Source: Pseudonocardia autotrophica (GTDB lineage: Bacteria > Actinomycetota > Actinomycetes > Mycobacteriales > Pseudonocardiaceae). From it: 64,000 nt of DNA. The notes under the pieces were generated by a model. The model saw nothing but the letters and a program-made list of their open reading frames with translations, was not told the DNA's origin and made no database searches. Each line of letters opens with the position of its first letter. Position 1 is the stretch's first letter. Of this stretch, positions 44,198 to 53,185 are shown piece by piece. The DNA is taken from NCBI RefSeq assembly GCF_000717175.1, contig NZ_JNYD01000009.1, forward strand, positions 124,001 through 188,000. Direction: 5' to 3'. The position numbers and the translations under genes are program-made.

Positions 44198-45772
44198 TCA
44201 GCCCCGGTTCTTCAAGAAGGAGACGTCGTCGTTGCCGATGAGGTCGGGCACGGTCCAGCCGTCGAGGTCGTACTCGGCCAGGCACTGCTCGGCCAGGCCC
44301 TTCATGTGCGCGGTGGTGCCCTGGGCCTCGGCGGCGAAGAGCAGCTCGGCCTTCACGTTCTCGTGGTTGCCGGAGTAGTTGCGCTCGTAGAGCTCGTGGC
44401 GGCCGCCGAACTCCGAGCCGACCGCGTCCCACAGCGCCTTCATGACCTTGACCCGGTCGACGGCCTCGTAGCCGTTCGAGCCGCGGACGTACTTGTCCAG
44501 GTACGGCCGGACCTCGGGGGTCTTGAAGTCGATGGAGTGGGAGTTGAGGTAGATCAGGCCGGACGCGACGTCGGACTCGATGATCTCCTTGATCCGCGGG
44601 TAGGCCTGGATCATCAGCATCCGGTAGGTCAGGCCGTAGTCGAGCTTGGGCAGCAGCGTCCCGCCCTGCCACTCGTCGGGGTTGCGGGCCATGGCGTCGG
44701 CGAGCGCGAAGAACGTGTTGCGCCAGCCCACCACCTCGCCGACGCGGGTCTGCACGCCGCGGAAGTCCTTGCTGCCGGTAATCTCCAGGGCCTTGAGCAG
44801 CAGGCCCGCGATGAAGTCGATCTTGGTGGCGAGCCGGATGCAGCCGTGGAAGGTGAAGCGCGGGATGAACCCGGAGACCGGGAAGAAGCCGTTGATCTTC
44901 TCGATGTCGCCGTAGAGGAAGACGTTCTCCCACGGCACCAGGACCTTGTCGAACACGAAGATCGTGTCGTTCTCGTCCATGCGGGAGGAGAGCGGGTAGT
45001 CGAACGGGCTGCCCATCACCGCGGCCTGCTGGGTGTAGGAGGTGCGGCAGATCAGCTTGATGCCCGGCGCGTCCATCGGCACCGTGCAGATGAGCGCGAA
45101 CTCCTTCTTCTTGATCGGCAGCCCGTAGTGCGCGATGAAGTTGTAGTTCGTGATGGCCGAACCGGTGGCGACGACCTTCGCGCCGGACACGATCAGGCCG
45201 GCGTCGGTCTCCTTCTCCACCTTCATGAACACGTCGCCGACCTCGTCCGGCGGGAGGTTGCGGTCCACCGGCGGGTTGATGATCGCGTGGTTCCAGTACA
45301 GGACCTTCTCCTGCGACTCCTGGTACCAGCGCCGCGCGTTGTCCTCGAACGGCGCGTAGAACTCGCTGTTCGCGCCCAGGGTGCCGAGGAAGCTGGCCTT
45401 GTAGTCGGGGGAGCGGCCCATCCAGCCGTAGGTCATCCGGGACCAGGTCTCGATGGCGCGGCGGTCGGCCAGCAGGTCGTCGACCGAGTGCGGGGAGCGG
45501 AAGAACGGGTGGGTGACGCCGCCGTTGCCGGTGTCGGTCGGCACCGTCAGCTTGTCGCGGGTGGCCGGGTCGTGCAGGGCGTCGTAGAGCCGCGCGGTCA
45601 TCCGTACCGGGTTGCGGAAGGCGGGGTGGGTGGTCACGTCCTTCACGCGCTCGCCGTAGACCCACACCTCCCGGCCGTCCTGGATGGACGAGATGTACTC
45701 GTCACCGGTCATGGGAGCGGTCGCGGTGGGCGCCGCGGCGTCGAAGGCGGTGCGGTCCTGCTGGAGCGTCAT
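44198..45772 (-). CDS. FADH2-dependent aromatic hydroxylase (HpaB/PheA1 type large component)
   Basis: A 524-residue oxygenase of the 4-hydroxyphenylacetate 3-hydroxylase family. [20 protein letters not shown], the FAD-binding [25 protein letters not shown] and [20 protein letters not shown] are diagnostic. It uses reduced FAD from the flavin reductase encoded upstream to ortho-hydroxylate a phenol. With a catechol 1,2-dioxygenase next, phenol to catechol (as in Rhodococcus PheA1A2) is the best guess; 4-hydroxyphenylacetate or a chlorophenol cannot be excluded. Central gene of the operon reductase, hydroxylase, dioxygenase, FAD synthetase. Confidence 0.92.
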   Translation of the reverse strand: MTLQQDRTAFDAAAPTATAPMTGDEYISSIQDGREVWVYGERVKDVTTHPAFRNPVRMTARLYDALHDPATRDKLTVPTDTGNGGVTHPFFRSPHSVDDLLADRRAIETWSRMTYGWMGRSPDYKASFLGTLGANSEFYAPFEDNARRWYQESQEKVLYWNHAIINPPVDRNLPPDEVGDVFMKVEKETDAGLIVSGAKVVATGSAITNYNFIAHYGLPIKKKEFALICTVPMDAPGIKLICRTSYTQQAAVMGSPFDYPLSSRMDENDTIFVFDKVLVPWENVFLYGDIEKINGFFPVSGFIPRFTFHGCIRLATKIDFIAGLLLKALEITGSKDFRGVQTRVGEVVGWRNTFFALADAMARNPDEWQGGTLLPKLDYGLTYRMLMIQAYPRIKEIIESDVASGLIYLNSHSIDFKTPEVRPYLDKYVRGSNGYEAVDRVKVMKALWDAVGSEFGGRHELYERNYSGNHENVKAELLFAAEAQGTTAHMKGLAEQCLAEYDLDGWTVPDLIGNDDVSFLKNRG

Positions 45773-45820
45773 GGATATGGCCCTTCTTCTGCGGTGAACG
45801 ACGGGTCGTGACGGGCGGGA

Positions 45821-46384
45821 TCAGGCGGCGTGCGGCCGCAGGGGCAGGAAGCGGGTGCTCGCGTCGAACCAGCCGGCCTCGGGGCAGTCGAGCGAGCCGC
45901 CCCAGTGGGTGCCGGTCTCGCGCGGGCCGAGCTCGCGGAACGCGCCGGCGTAGAACAGCAGCGGATCGGTGTCCGTGACGGCGATGTGCTCGACCTCGCC
46001 GACGACGATCAGGTGGTCGCCGCCGTCGTAGGTGCGCCACGGGCGGCAGGAGTAGACCGCCGCGGAGCCGACGAGCACCGGTGCGGTGGGGCCGTCGGCC
46101 CACTCGGGACCCGGGTCGGCCGGGCGCCCGGCGAAGTGCCACGCGGTGTCGAGCTGGCCGGCGCCGAGCACGTTCACCGCGAACGGCGCCCCGTCGAGGT
46201 AGCCGCACGCCTTCGACTTCCGGGTCAGCGTCACCTGGCAGAGCGCCGGCTCGAGCGAGACCGCGGTGAAGGCGTTCACCGTGGCGCCGTGCGGGGTCCC
46301 CTCGTCGTTCCGGCAGGTCACCACGGTGACGCCGGTGGCGAAGCGGCCGAAGGCGTTGCGCAGCTCCCGGGGCGGAACCGTCAT
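45821..46384 (-). CDS. Flavin reductase (HpaC/PheA2-type small component)
   Basis: A 187-residue FMN/FAD reductase of the flavin-reductase-like domain family. FGRFATGVTVVTCRNDEGTP, GATVNAFTAVSLEPALCQVT and DHLIVVGEVEHI are typical. It reduces FAD with NADH for the hydroxylase. ATG 46384 has GGAGGTG upstream; a longer reading frame would run through the operator. First gene of the phenol-type operon, directly downstream of the IclR operator. Confidence 0.9.
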   Translation of the reverse strand: MTVPPRELRNAFGRFATGVTVVTCRNDEGTPHGATVNAFTAVSLEPALCQVTLTRKSKACGYLDGAPFAVNVLGAGQLDTAWHFAGRPADPGPEWADGPTAPVLVGSAAVYSCRPWRTYDGGDHLIVVGEVEHIAVTDTDPLLFYAGAFRELGPRETGTHWGGSLDCPEAGWFDASTRFLPLRPHAA

Positions 46385-46410
46385 CTCGCACCTCCCTGTG
46401 CGGTGGTCGT

Positions 46411-46445
46411 ACGCTATGCGTACAAGCTGCACGCTTTGCGTTCAA
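46411..46445. promoter_or_regulatory. IclR operator: two direct repeats with 20-bp period
   Basis: ACGCTATGCGTACAA (46411-46425) and ACGCTTTGCGTTCAA (46431-46445) are near-identical. Each is itself nearly palindromic (GTACGC-TAT-GCGTAC in the first). The 20-bp spacing puts both on one DNA face. They lie between the flavin reductase and IclR genes. Confidence 0.75.
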
Positions 46446-46521
46446 CGGGTTGGAGAGTGCCCCAGGCCACGCGGAGCGGTCAAGCCCCCGTTCCCGAGAG
46501 CGGTACGGAAGGATGGGTCCG

Positions 46522-47343
46522 ATGAGCACCGGCGACACCGAGCGGGGGAGCGAGCGGGACTACGTCCAGAGCCTCGAACGGGGCTTCGCGGTCCTGCTCG
46601 CCTTCGACGAGGAGATGACCACGCCGACCCTCGCCGAGCTCGCCGCCAAGACCGGTCTCTCCCGGCCCGCCGTGCGCCGCCTGCTGCTCACGCTGCAGCG
46701 GCTCGGCTACGTCGAGAACCACGGGACCCGCTGGTCACTGACCCCGCGGGTGCTCACCATCGGGCAGCACTACACCGCCACCAACGCCCGCATCGAGCTC
46801 GCCCAGCCGCACCTGCTCCGGCTCGCCGAGCGCACCGGCGAGTCCGCCTCGCTGGCCGAGCTCGACGAGTTCGACGCCGTGTACGTCGCGCGCGTGCCGG
46901 TGCGCCGGATCATGAACATCAACGTGGCGGTCGGCTCCCGCGTGCCGGCCCACGCCACGTCCATGGGCCGGGTGCTGCTCGCGTGGGCGGGTCCGGCCCG
47001 CATCACCCGCTTCCTCGAGGAGGCGCCGCTGCGCGCCCACACCTCGCGGACGATCACCGACCCGGCCGAGCTGCGGATGGCGCTGTCCGAGGTCCGCGAG
47101 CAGGGCTGGTCGATCGTCGACGGCGAGCTGGAGGAGGGGCTGCTCTCCGCGTCGGCGCCGGTGCGGGACCGGACGGGCGCCGTGGTCGCGGCCCTGGCCT
47201 CCTCGACGTCCGCCGGCCGGCTCGCGCCGGAGCGGCTGCGCGAGGAGACGGTGCCGCTGCTGGTCGAGACCGCCACCGCGATCTCGACGGAGCTGGGCTG
47301 GTCCCCGCGCACCCCGCCCGTCGTGCGCGACGGGTTCTTCTGA
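46522..47343 (+). CDS. IclR-family regulator of the phenol-type operon
   Basis: A 273-residue regulator. LERGFAVLLAFDEEMTTPTL and LAELAAKTGLSRPAVRRLLL form the winged helix-turn-helix (residues about 15-70), followed by the GAF-like effector domain (GSRVPAHATSMGRVLLAW, GWSIVDGELEEGLLSASAPV). It resembles the PcaR/PobR/CatR aromatic-pathway group. ATG 46522 has GGAAGG about nine bases upstream; ATG 46513 is a close alternative. Divergent from the operon, with a double operator between. Confidence 0.9.
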   Translation: MSTGDTERGSERDYVQSLERGFAVLLAFDEEMTTPTLAELAAKTGLSRPAVRRLLLTLQRLGYVENHGTRWSLTPRVLTIGQHYTATNARIELAQPHLLRLAERTGESASLAELDEFDAVYVARVPVRRIMNINVAVGSRVPAHATSMGRVLLAWAGPARITRFLEEAPLRAHTSRTITDPAELRMALSEVREQGWSIVDGELEEGLLSASAPVRDRTGAVVAALASSTSAGRLAPERLREETVPLLVETATAISTELGWSPRTPPVVRDGFF

Positions 47344-47416
47344 GAACCCCACGGCCCCGCAGCCGAAGCCCCTTCGACGGGGGGCGATCCACCGATTCCC
47401 TTCACCGCGGCCGGGG

Positions 47417-48337
47417 TCACAGCGTCGCCCGCAGGTGGTCGACTGCCGCGGCGTGGATCTCGGCGCTGCGCGGCACGGCGGCGGAGGCCCAGTAGAGGGC
47501 GTGCACGAGCCCGTCGACCCGGCGGGCGGTGACCGGGACCCCGGCTTCCCGCAGCTGCGCCGCGAATGCCTCACCCTCGTCCCGCAGCGTGTCGAACTCG
47601 GCGGTCACGACCAGCGTCGGCGGCAGCCCGGCGAGGTCGCCGGCGTCGAGGGCCAGCCGCGGGTCGGTGAGATCCTCGGCTCCGCGCACGTACTGCGCGC
47701 CGAACCAGGCGAGCGCATCGAGGTGGATCAGGTAGCCCTCGGCGAACTCGCGCCGCGACGCCGTGTCGGCGGTCGGGGAGACCAACGGGTACAGCAGCAC
47801 CTGGGAGCGCACCGAGGGCTCGCCGTCGTCGCGTGCCCTCGAGACCGCCGCCGCGGCGAGGTTCGCGCCGGCGCTGTCGCCCATGACCGCGATCCGGTCG
47901 GGATCGCCACCGTGGGCGGAGATCTCCTTCGCGGTCCAGCGCAGGGCCGCCACGACGTCGTCGTGCGCCGCGGGGAACCGCGCCTCGGGGGCGCGTCGGT
48001 AGGTCACCGGAACGACCACGGCCGCGGCGTCGAGGGCGAGGGCGCGGGCGGGTTCGTCGACGACGTCGAGGCCGCCGGCGACGAACCCGCCGCCGTGGGC
48101 GTGCACCACCACGGGGAACGGCCCGGTGCCCGGCGGCACGTAGACCCGGGCGCGGTGGGCGGGATCGGGGCCGTACGCCACGTCGGCGACGGCCGCGACC
48201 TCGCGCGGCGGCTTCTGCAGTGTCGTGAACGAGGCGACGGCCTGCCGGGTGGCGTCCACCCCGACCGTCTCGAAGGAGCGGAAGCCGGTGCGGGCGAGCC
48301 CGTCGAGCAGGGCGGCGACGGCGGGGTCGAGAGGCAT
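47417..48337 (-). CDS. Alpha/beta hydrolase, HSL-type esterase
   Basis: A 306-residue esterase. VVVHAHGGGFVAGGLD has the oxyanion-hole HGGG, IAVMGDSAGANLAAAAVSRA the nucleophile Ser, TAEFDTLRDEGEAF the acid and VDGLVHALYW the His. It lies 11 bp after the Baeyer-Villiger monooxygenase gene in the same operon and should hydrolyse the ester made by that enzyme, as in known ketone-degradation operons. Confidence 0.92.
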   Translation of the reverse strand: MPLDPAVAALLDGLARTGFRSFETVGVDATRQAVASFTTLQKPPREVAAVADVAYGPDPAHRARVYVPPGTGPFPVVVHAHGGGFVAGGLDVVDEPARALALDAAAVVVPVTYRRAPEARFPAAHDDVVAALRWTAKEISAHGGDPDRIAVMGDSAGANLAAAAVSRARDDGEPSVRSQVLLYPLVSPTADTASRREFAEGYLIHLDALAWFGAQYVRGAEDLTDPRLALDAGDLAGLPPTLVVTAEFDTLRDEGEAFAAQLREAGVPVTARRVDGLVHALYWASAAVPRSAEIHAAAVDHLRATL

Positions 48338-48348
48338 GGTCGGTCCCC

Positions 48349-50058
48349 TCAGGCCTGCGCGACCGCGCGGTCGGCGGTGCGGTCGGCGGTGTGGTCGGCG
48401 GTGTCGTCGGCGGTGTCGTCGGCGGGGTGGTCGGAGCCGGCGGACAGCCGGAACCCCTCGTACCCCCGGGCGACGACCTCGTCGCACCTCGCGCGGTAGG
48501 CCGGCGCCCCGCCCAGGTAGACGAGGACCCGGCGCGGCTTCCCCGGCACGTTGCGGCCCATGTACCAGGAGGTGGGGGAGTCGGGCAGGAGCGTCGCCCG
48601 GGCCAGCTCCTCGGTGTGGGCGACCCACTCGTCCTCCGCCTCGGCCGTGGGCTCGACGACGTCCCGCCCTGTCGCGCGCAGGTGCCGGAGGGCGTCGGCG
48701 GTGAAGTCGATGTGGTCCTCGATCGCGAGCGGCATGTTGTAGAGGACCGACGGGCTCTGCGGGCCGGTGATCATGAAGAGGTTGGGGAAGCCGGAGGCCA
48801 TCAGACCGAGGTAGGTCCGGGGCCCGTCGGCCCAGTGGTCGGCGAGGCGCAGCCCGTCCCGGCCGGTGACGCCCATCGCGAGCAGCGGCCCGGTGCAGGC
48901 GTCGAACCCGGTGGCCAGGACGAGGATGTCGAACTCGTGCTCGGTGCCGTCGGCGAGCCGGACCCCGCGCGGGGTGACGGCGTCGATCGGGTTCGCGCGG
49001 ACGTCGACGAGGCTGACCGTGGGCCGGTTGTAGGCCTCGTAGTAGTCGGTCTCCAGCGGAGGCCGCTTCGTGCCGTACGGGTAGCCCTCGGGGGCGAGCA
49101 GGTCGGCGACCGCCGGGTCGTCGACGCGCTCGTGGATGCGGTCCCGGATGTATCCCGCGACCGTGTCGTTGGCCGCCCGGTCGAACAGGATGTCGCCGAA
49201 GGAGTCGATGAACAGGCGGAACCCGCCGCGGTCCCACCGGTCGTCGAACACCCGCCGGCGCTCCTCGGGCGTCACGGCCAGGGCCGAGGGCTGCGCGTCC
49301 GAGTACGGGACGCCGAGGAAGTGGTTGCGGGAGGCGGCGCGGATCGCGGCGTAGCCGGCCTTCTCCGCGGCCTCCTGCGCCGGGTCCGTCGGGTGGTTGC
49401 CGATGGGGGTCGCGTAGTTGGGGGTGCGCTGCAGCACGGTCAGGTGCCCGGCGGTCTTCGCGATCTCGCTGATGGCCTGGATGCCCGAGGAGCCGACCCC
49501 GACGATCCCGACCCGCTTGCCCGCGAAGGAGACCTCCTCGTGCGGCCAGTGGCCGGTCGAGTACACCTCGCCGGCGAAGTCCTCGATCCCCGGGAACTCG
49601 GGCTTCTTCGGGACGGAGAGCGTGCCGGCGCCGGAGATCACGTACCGGGCGCGGTGGGCCTCGCCGGTGGCGGTGGTGGCGGTCCACAGCGACGCAGCGT
49701 CGTCCCAGGTGAGCGAGGTGATCCGGGTCCGGAACCGGATGCTGCGGCGCAGGTCGAAGCGCTCGGCCACGTGCTCGAGGTAGCGCAGGATCTCCGGCTG
49801 GGCGCAGAACCGCTCGCTCCAGTGCCACTCCTGCTGGAGGTCGTCGTCGAACGAGTACGAGTAGTGGACGCTCTCGATGTCCACGCGGGCGCCGGGGTAG
49901 CGGTTCCAGTACCACGTGCCGCCGACGTCGCCGGCGGCGTCGAACGCGAGCACGTCGAGCCCCAGGTCGTCGCGCAGGACGTGCACCGCGTACAGGCCGG
50001 CGAACCCGGCTCCGACGACGATTGCGTCGCGCGTGTCCGGGGCAGGGGAAGTCACCAC
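48349..50058 (-). CDS. Baeyer-Villiger-type flavin monooxygenase with altered fingerprint
   Basis: A 569-residue FAD/NADPH enzyme of the cyclohexanone/phenylacetone monooxygenase class. AIVVGAGFAGLYAVHVLRDD is the first Rossmann motif, VGIVGVGSSGIQAISEIAK the second, and GYPYGTKRPPLETDYYEAYN retains the active-site Arg. The class fingerprint FxGxxxHxxxWP reads FAGEVYSTGHWP: Ser167 replaces the conserved His, while a His appears three residues later. The C-terminus carries a TAD repeat tail (48368-48427). GTG 50058 has AAGGAGG; a second GTG follows at once. It probably turns a ketone into an ester for the downstream esterase. Confidence 0.9.
   Translation of the reverse strand: MVTSPAPDTRDAIVVGAGFAGLYAVHVLRDDLGLDVLAFDAAGDVGGTWYWNRYPGARVDIESVHYSYSFDDDLQQEWHWSERFCAQPEILRYLEHVAERFDLRRSIRFRTRITSLTWDDAASLWTATTATGEAHRARYVISGAGTLSVPKKPEFPGIEDFAGEVYSTGHWPHEEVSFAGKRVGIVGVGSSGIQAISEIAKTAGHLTVLQRTPNYATPIGNHPTDPAQEAAEKAGYAAIRAASRNHFLGVPYSDAQPSALAVTPEERRRVFDDRWDRGGFRLFIDSFGDILFDRAANDTVAGYIRDRIHERVDDPAVADLLAPEGYPYGTKRPPLETDYYEAYNRPTVSLVDVRANPIDAVTPRGVRLADGTEHEFDILVLATGFDACTGPLLAMGVTGRDGLRLADHWADGPRTYLGLMASGFPNLFMITGPQSPSVLYNMPLAIEDHIDFTADALRHLRATGRDVVEPTAEAEDEWVAHTEELARATLLPDSPTSWYMGRNVPGKPRRVLVYLGGAPAYRARCDEVVARGYEGFRLSAGSDHPADDTADDTADHTADRTADRAVAQA
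48368..48427. repeat. Tandem 12-bp repeat in the 3' end of the monooxygenase gene
   Basis: Five in-frame copies of a 12-bp unit (ggtcggcggtg-like) encode ADDTADDTADHTADRTAD at the protein C-terminus, a hydrophilic tail outside the catalytic fold. Such in-frame repeats are prone to length variation. Confidence 0.75.
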
Positions 50059-50315
50059 GGGATCCAGCCTCCTTGGATGGGTTCGGGTGGGCGCCCCCGT
50101 CCACCGGGCGCGAAGGCGCTGGTGGGACGGGGTGAGCGCTACCACCGAGAGTGGCCGGGCGGGCCGGCGGCGCGACAGGGCGAGACCACCCCACTCCGCC
50201 GGTCCGGGCGATGGGGTGGCCACTCGGGTGCACCCGTCCGGGCGCGGGTGTGTCCACCCGGGAGGGTGTCCGTGCGATGCTCGTGATCCCCTCGGCACGA
50301 CGGTCAGGAGGCGTC
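50059..50315. promoter_or_regulatory. Divergent intergenic region with palindrome
   Basis: This 257-bp stretch between the monooxygenase and the LuxR-type gene holds CGGGTGCACCCG (50225-50236), a perfect 12-bp palindrome, followed by related GGGTG and CACCC words up to about 50265. It is a likely regulator-binding area. No gene is seen. Confidence 0.45.
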
Positions 50316-52679
50316 ATGGCGGACGTCACCGGGGACGGACGTGGTCCCGCCGCACCCCCGGGGCGGGGCCTGCGGGCCGCGGTCACACGGCTGACCAGCT
50401 TCGTCGGCCGCCGGCAGGCGGTGGACCGGCTGCACGCCGAGCTGCACGCCGGACGCCTGGTCACCGTCACCGGGCCCGGCGGGGTCGGCAAGACCCGCAC
50501 TGCCCTCGCCGTCGCCGAGGCTGCGGACTTTCCCGACGGCGTGCTGGTGGTGGAGCTCGCCAGCGTCACCGACCCGACGCAGGTGGCCCCGGCCGCCGCC
50601 ACCGCGCTCGGGGTGCCCGACCAGTCCAACCGTGACGCCGTCGACCGGGTCGTCGACCACCTCTCGGGGGCGACGGCGCTGCTCGTGGTGGACAACTGCG
50701 AGCACCAGCTCGAGGCCAGCGCGCTGCTGATCGTCCGGCTGCTCGACGCGCTGCCCGGGCTCACCGTGCTCGCCACCAGCCGGGAACCCCTGGGCGTCCG
50801 TGGCGAGCAGGTGCACCTGCTCGCGCCGCTGGCCGTCCCCGGGGAGGCCGACGCCGAGGGCGACTCCGCCCTGGAGCACGTCCCGGCGGTGCGTCTGCTG
50901 GTCGACCGGGCCCGGGCGGTGCTCCCGGACTTCGCGGTGACCCCCGAGAACCGGGCCGCCGTCGTCGCCCTGTGCCGGCGGCTCGACGGGCTGCCGCTCG
51001 CGATCGAGCTCGCGGCCGTCCGGCTGCGGTCGCTGTCGGTGTCGCAGGTCGTGGAGCGGCTCGACCGGCGCTTCCCCCGGCTCGCGGGCTCGGACCCCGC
51101 TGTCGACCCGCGGCAGCGGTCGCTGCGCGCGCTGATCGACTGGAGCCACGACCTGTGCGGCCCGGACGAACGGCTGCTGTGGGCCCGGCTCTCGGTGTTC
51201 CCGGCGCCGGTGGACCTGGAGACCGTGGAGGGGGTGTGCGGGTTCGGGGAGCTGACGGCGGACCGGCTGCTCGACGCGATCGACGGGCTCGTCGGCAAGT
51301 CGGTCGTGGTCGCCGACCGGGACGGGGAGCGGCTGCGCTACCGCCAGTTCGTCACCCTGCGCGAGTACGGCGCGGAACTGCTCGCGGACTCGGGCGAGGA
51401 GGGTGTCGTCCGGCGCCGGCACCGCGACCACTTCATCGACCGGGCCGGCGCCTTCGTGGAGCGCTGGTGCGGCCCGCACCAGGCCGACGACCTGGCGCGG
51501 TTGCGCGAGGACCACCCCAACCTCATCGCCGCGCTCGCCTGGTCCGTCGACACCCCCGGTGAGGCGCCCGCGGGCGCCCGGCTGGCCGTGCTGCTGCGCT
51601 ACCACTGGATCGCGGGCGGCTTCCTGACGTACGGACGGCGCTGGCTGGAACGCCTCCTCGACCGGCTCGACCCGGGCCTGCCCGAACGCGGCCACGCGCT
51701 GTGGGCCGCTGCGTGGGTCGCGCTGATCCAGGGCGACCGGGCCGTCGCGCGGACGTACCTGGCCGAGTGCGCCGGGATCGCGGACGCCCTCCCGGACCGC
51801 GCCATGCAGGGGCACGCGTCGCACTGGCGGGCCCTGCTCGACCTGTTCGAGGGCGACCTGCCGGCGGCCGCCCGGCTCTACGACCGCGCGATCGCGATCC
51901 ACCGCGAGGTCGGCGACGTCGGCTCCGCACTCACCGCGGCCTTCCAGCTGGCGATGGCCCAGGCCTACGGCGGTCGTCCGGCGGAGGCGCTGCGGACCTG
52001 CGCGGCGGTGGTCGACCGGGCGTCGGCGGACGGCGAGTCGTGGAACCGCGGGTACGCCCACTGGGTCTCCGCGATCAGCCACCTGCACCTCGGCGACCTG
52101 CCGCGCGCCGAGGAGGCCGTCGCCGAAACCATGCGGATCGAGCAGGACTTCCGCGACGGCGTGTGCACCGCGCTCTGCATCGAGGTGTGCTCGTGGATCG
52201 TGGCGGCCCGGGGGCGGGCGGCCGACGCCGCGGCGCTGTCCGGCATCTCGGGCTCGGTGTGGCGACGCCTCGGTACGTCGCTCGACGCCTTCGGGCCGCA
52301 CGCCAGTGCGGAGGGCCGGCGTCATGCCAGGCTGGTGGGCCGCGAGCTGGGCGAGGCGCGGGCGGCGGAGCTCCGTGCCCGGTACGACCGGGTCGGTCTG
52401 CAGGAGGCCGTGCGGCTCGGGATCGAGCTGGGGGTGCGCGGGCCCGACCGGGAGCGGGTCGATCCGGGCCCGACCGCCTCGCCGCTGACCTCGCGGGAGA
52501 ACGAGATCGCCGGGCTGATCGCGGCAGGGCTGAGCAACAAGGCGATCGCCCGCGAGCTCACCATCTCCCCGCGCACGGTCGACGGGCACGTGGAGCGCAT
52601 CCTGCGGAAGCTGGACTTCACCTCCCGCACCCAGATCGCCTCGTGGCTCGCTGCCTCGGCCGCCCGGGCGGGTTCCTGA
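50316..52679 (+). CDS. LuxR-family ATPase transcriptional regulator
   Basis: A 787-residue regulator. VTVTGPGGVGKTRTALAVAE is the Walker A, ALLVVDNCEH the Walker B and LTVLATSREPLGVRGEQVHL the sensor of an NB-ARC/STAND-type ATPase (residues about 20-300). A TPR-like helical region follows (about 400-690), and the C-terminus has a LuxR helix-turn-helix (LTSRENEIAGLIAAGLSNKA, then IARELTISPRTVDGHVERIL). AGGAGG precedes ATG 50316. Divergent from the Baeyer-Villiger operon, it may activate it. Confidence 0.9.
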   Translation: MADVTGDGRGPAAPPGRGLRAAVTRLTSFVGRRQAVDRLHAELHAGRLVTVTGPGGVGKTRTALAVAEAADFPDGVLVVELASVTDPTQVAPAAATALGVPDQSNRDAVDRVVDHLSGATALLVVDNCEHQLEASALLIVRLLDALPGLTVLATSREPLGVRGEQVHLLAPLAVPGEADAEGDSALEHVPAVRLLVDRARAVLPDFAVTPENRAAVVALCRRLDGLPLAIELAAVRLRSLSVSQVVERLDRRFPRLAGSDPAVDPRQRSLRALIDWSHDLCGPDERLLWARLSVFPAPVDLETVEGVCGFGELTADRLLDAIDGLVGKSVVVADRDGERLRYRQFVTLREYGAELLADSGEEGVVRRRHRDHFIDRAGAFVERWCGPHQADDLARLREDHPNLIAALAWSVDTPGEAPAGARLAVLLRYHWIAGGFLTYGRRWLERLLDRLDPGLPERGHALWAAAWVALIQGDRAVARTYLAECAGIADALPDRAMQGHASHWRALLDLFEGDLPAAARLYDRAIAIHREVGDVGSALTAAFQLAMAQAYGGRPAEALRTCAAVVDRASADGESWNRGYAHWVSAISHLHLGDLPRAEEAVAETMRIEQDFRDGVCTALCIEVCSWIVAARGRAADAAALSGISGSVWRRLGTSLDAFGPHASAEGRRHARLVGRELGEARAAELRARYDRVGLQEAVRLGIELGVRGPDRERVDPGPTASPLTSRENEIAGLIAAGLSNKAIARELTISPRTVDGHVERILRKLDFTSRTQIASWLAASAARAGS

Positions 52680-52686
52680 CCGGCGT

Positions 52687-53097
52687 TCAGTCGCCGCGGG
52701 CGTCGTAGCGCTCGCGGGCGGCGGACATCTCCGCGACGGACCCCTCGAGCAGGTCCGCGAGCCCGCGCAGGCTGTCGGCCACCTTCTCGCCGAGTCCGGT
52801 GAGCGAGTACTCGACCCGGGGCGGGATCGTGCTGTGCACCTCGCGGGTGACCAGCCCGTCCCGCTCGAGGGTCTGCAGGGTCTGGGACAGCATCCGCTCG
52901 CTCACGCCGTCGACCCGGCGGCGCAGGGCGTTGAAGCGGTAGGCGCCCTCGCCGAGGGCCAGTAGAGCGAGGATGCCCCACTTGCTGCCGATCTCCTCCA
53001 GCGCCGTGCGCGACGCGCAGTGGCGGGCGAAGACCGTGGTCACGAGCTCGTCGGACGGGGCGCAGGCGGGCGCCGGGTCCGGGGCTCGTGTCGTCAC
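52687..53097 (-). CDS. HxlR-family regulator
   Basis: A 136-residue winged-helix protein. FARHCASRTALEEIGSKWGI, ALGEGAYRFNALRRRVDGVS and ERMLSQTLQTLERDGLVTRE are the HxlR signature; the Cys in ARHCAS is the usual redox- or quinone-sensing residue. GTG 53097 lies six bases after TATTCT, suggesting a leaderless mRNA; an ATG 30 bp upstream is the alternative. Divergent from a QorB-like reductase, a common pair. Confidence 0.87.
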   Translation of the reverse strand: MTTRAPDPAPACAPSDELVTTVFARHCASRTALEEIGSKWGILALLALGEGAYRFNALRRRVDGVSERMLSQTLQTLERDGLVTREVHSTIPPRVEYSLTGLGEKVADSLRGLADLLEGSVAEMSAARERYDARGD

Positions 53098-53129
53098 GCT
53101 CGCAGAATACCGCGCTGACGGGAACAACT

Positions 53130-53160
53130 GCGCTTACGAATAGTTAGTACGGTCGAAGCT
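53130..53160. promoter_or_regulatory. Probable HxlR operator region
   Basis: The AT-richer stretch GCTTACGAATAGTTAGTACG stands out in GC-rich DNA between the divergent HxlR and reductase genes, and resembles the paired TTAGTA-like words bound by HxlR proteins. Confidence 0.4.
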
Positions 53161-53185
53161 GACACCACTCAGGAGGCGACGGCAC

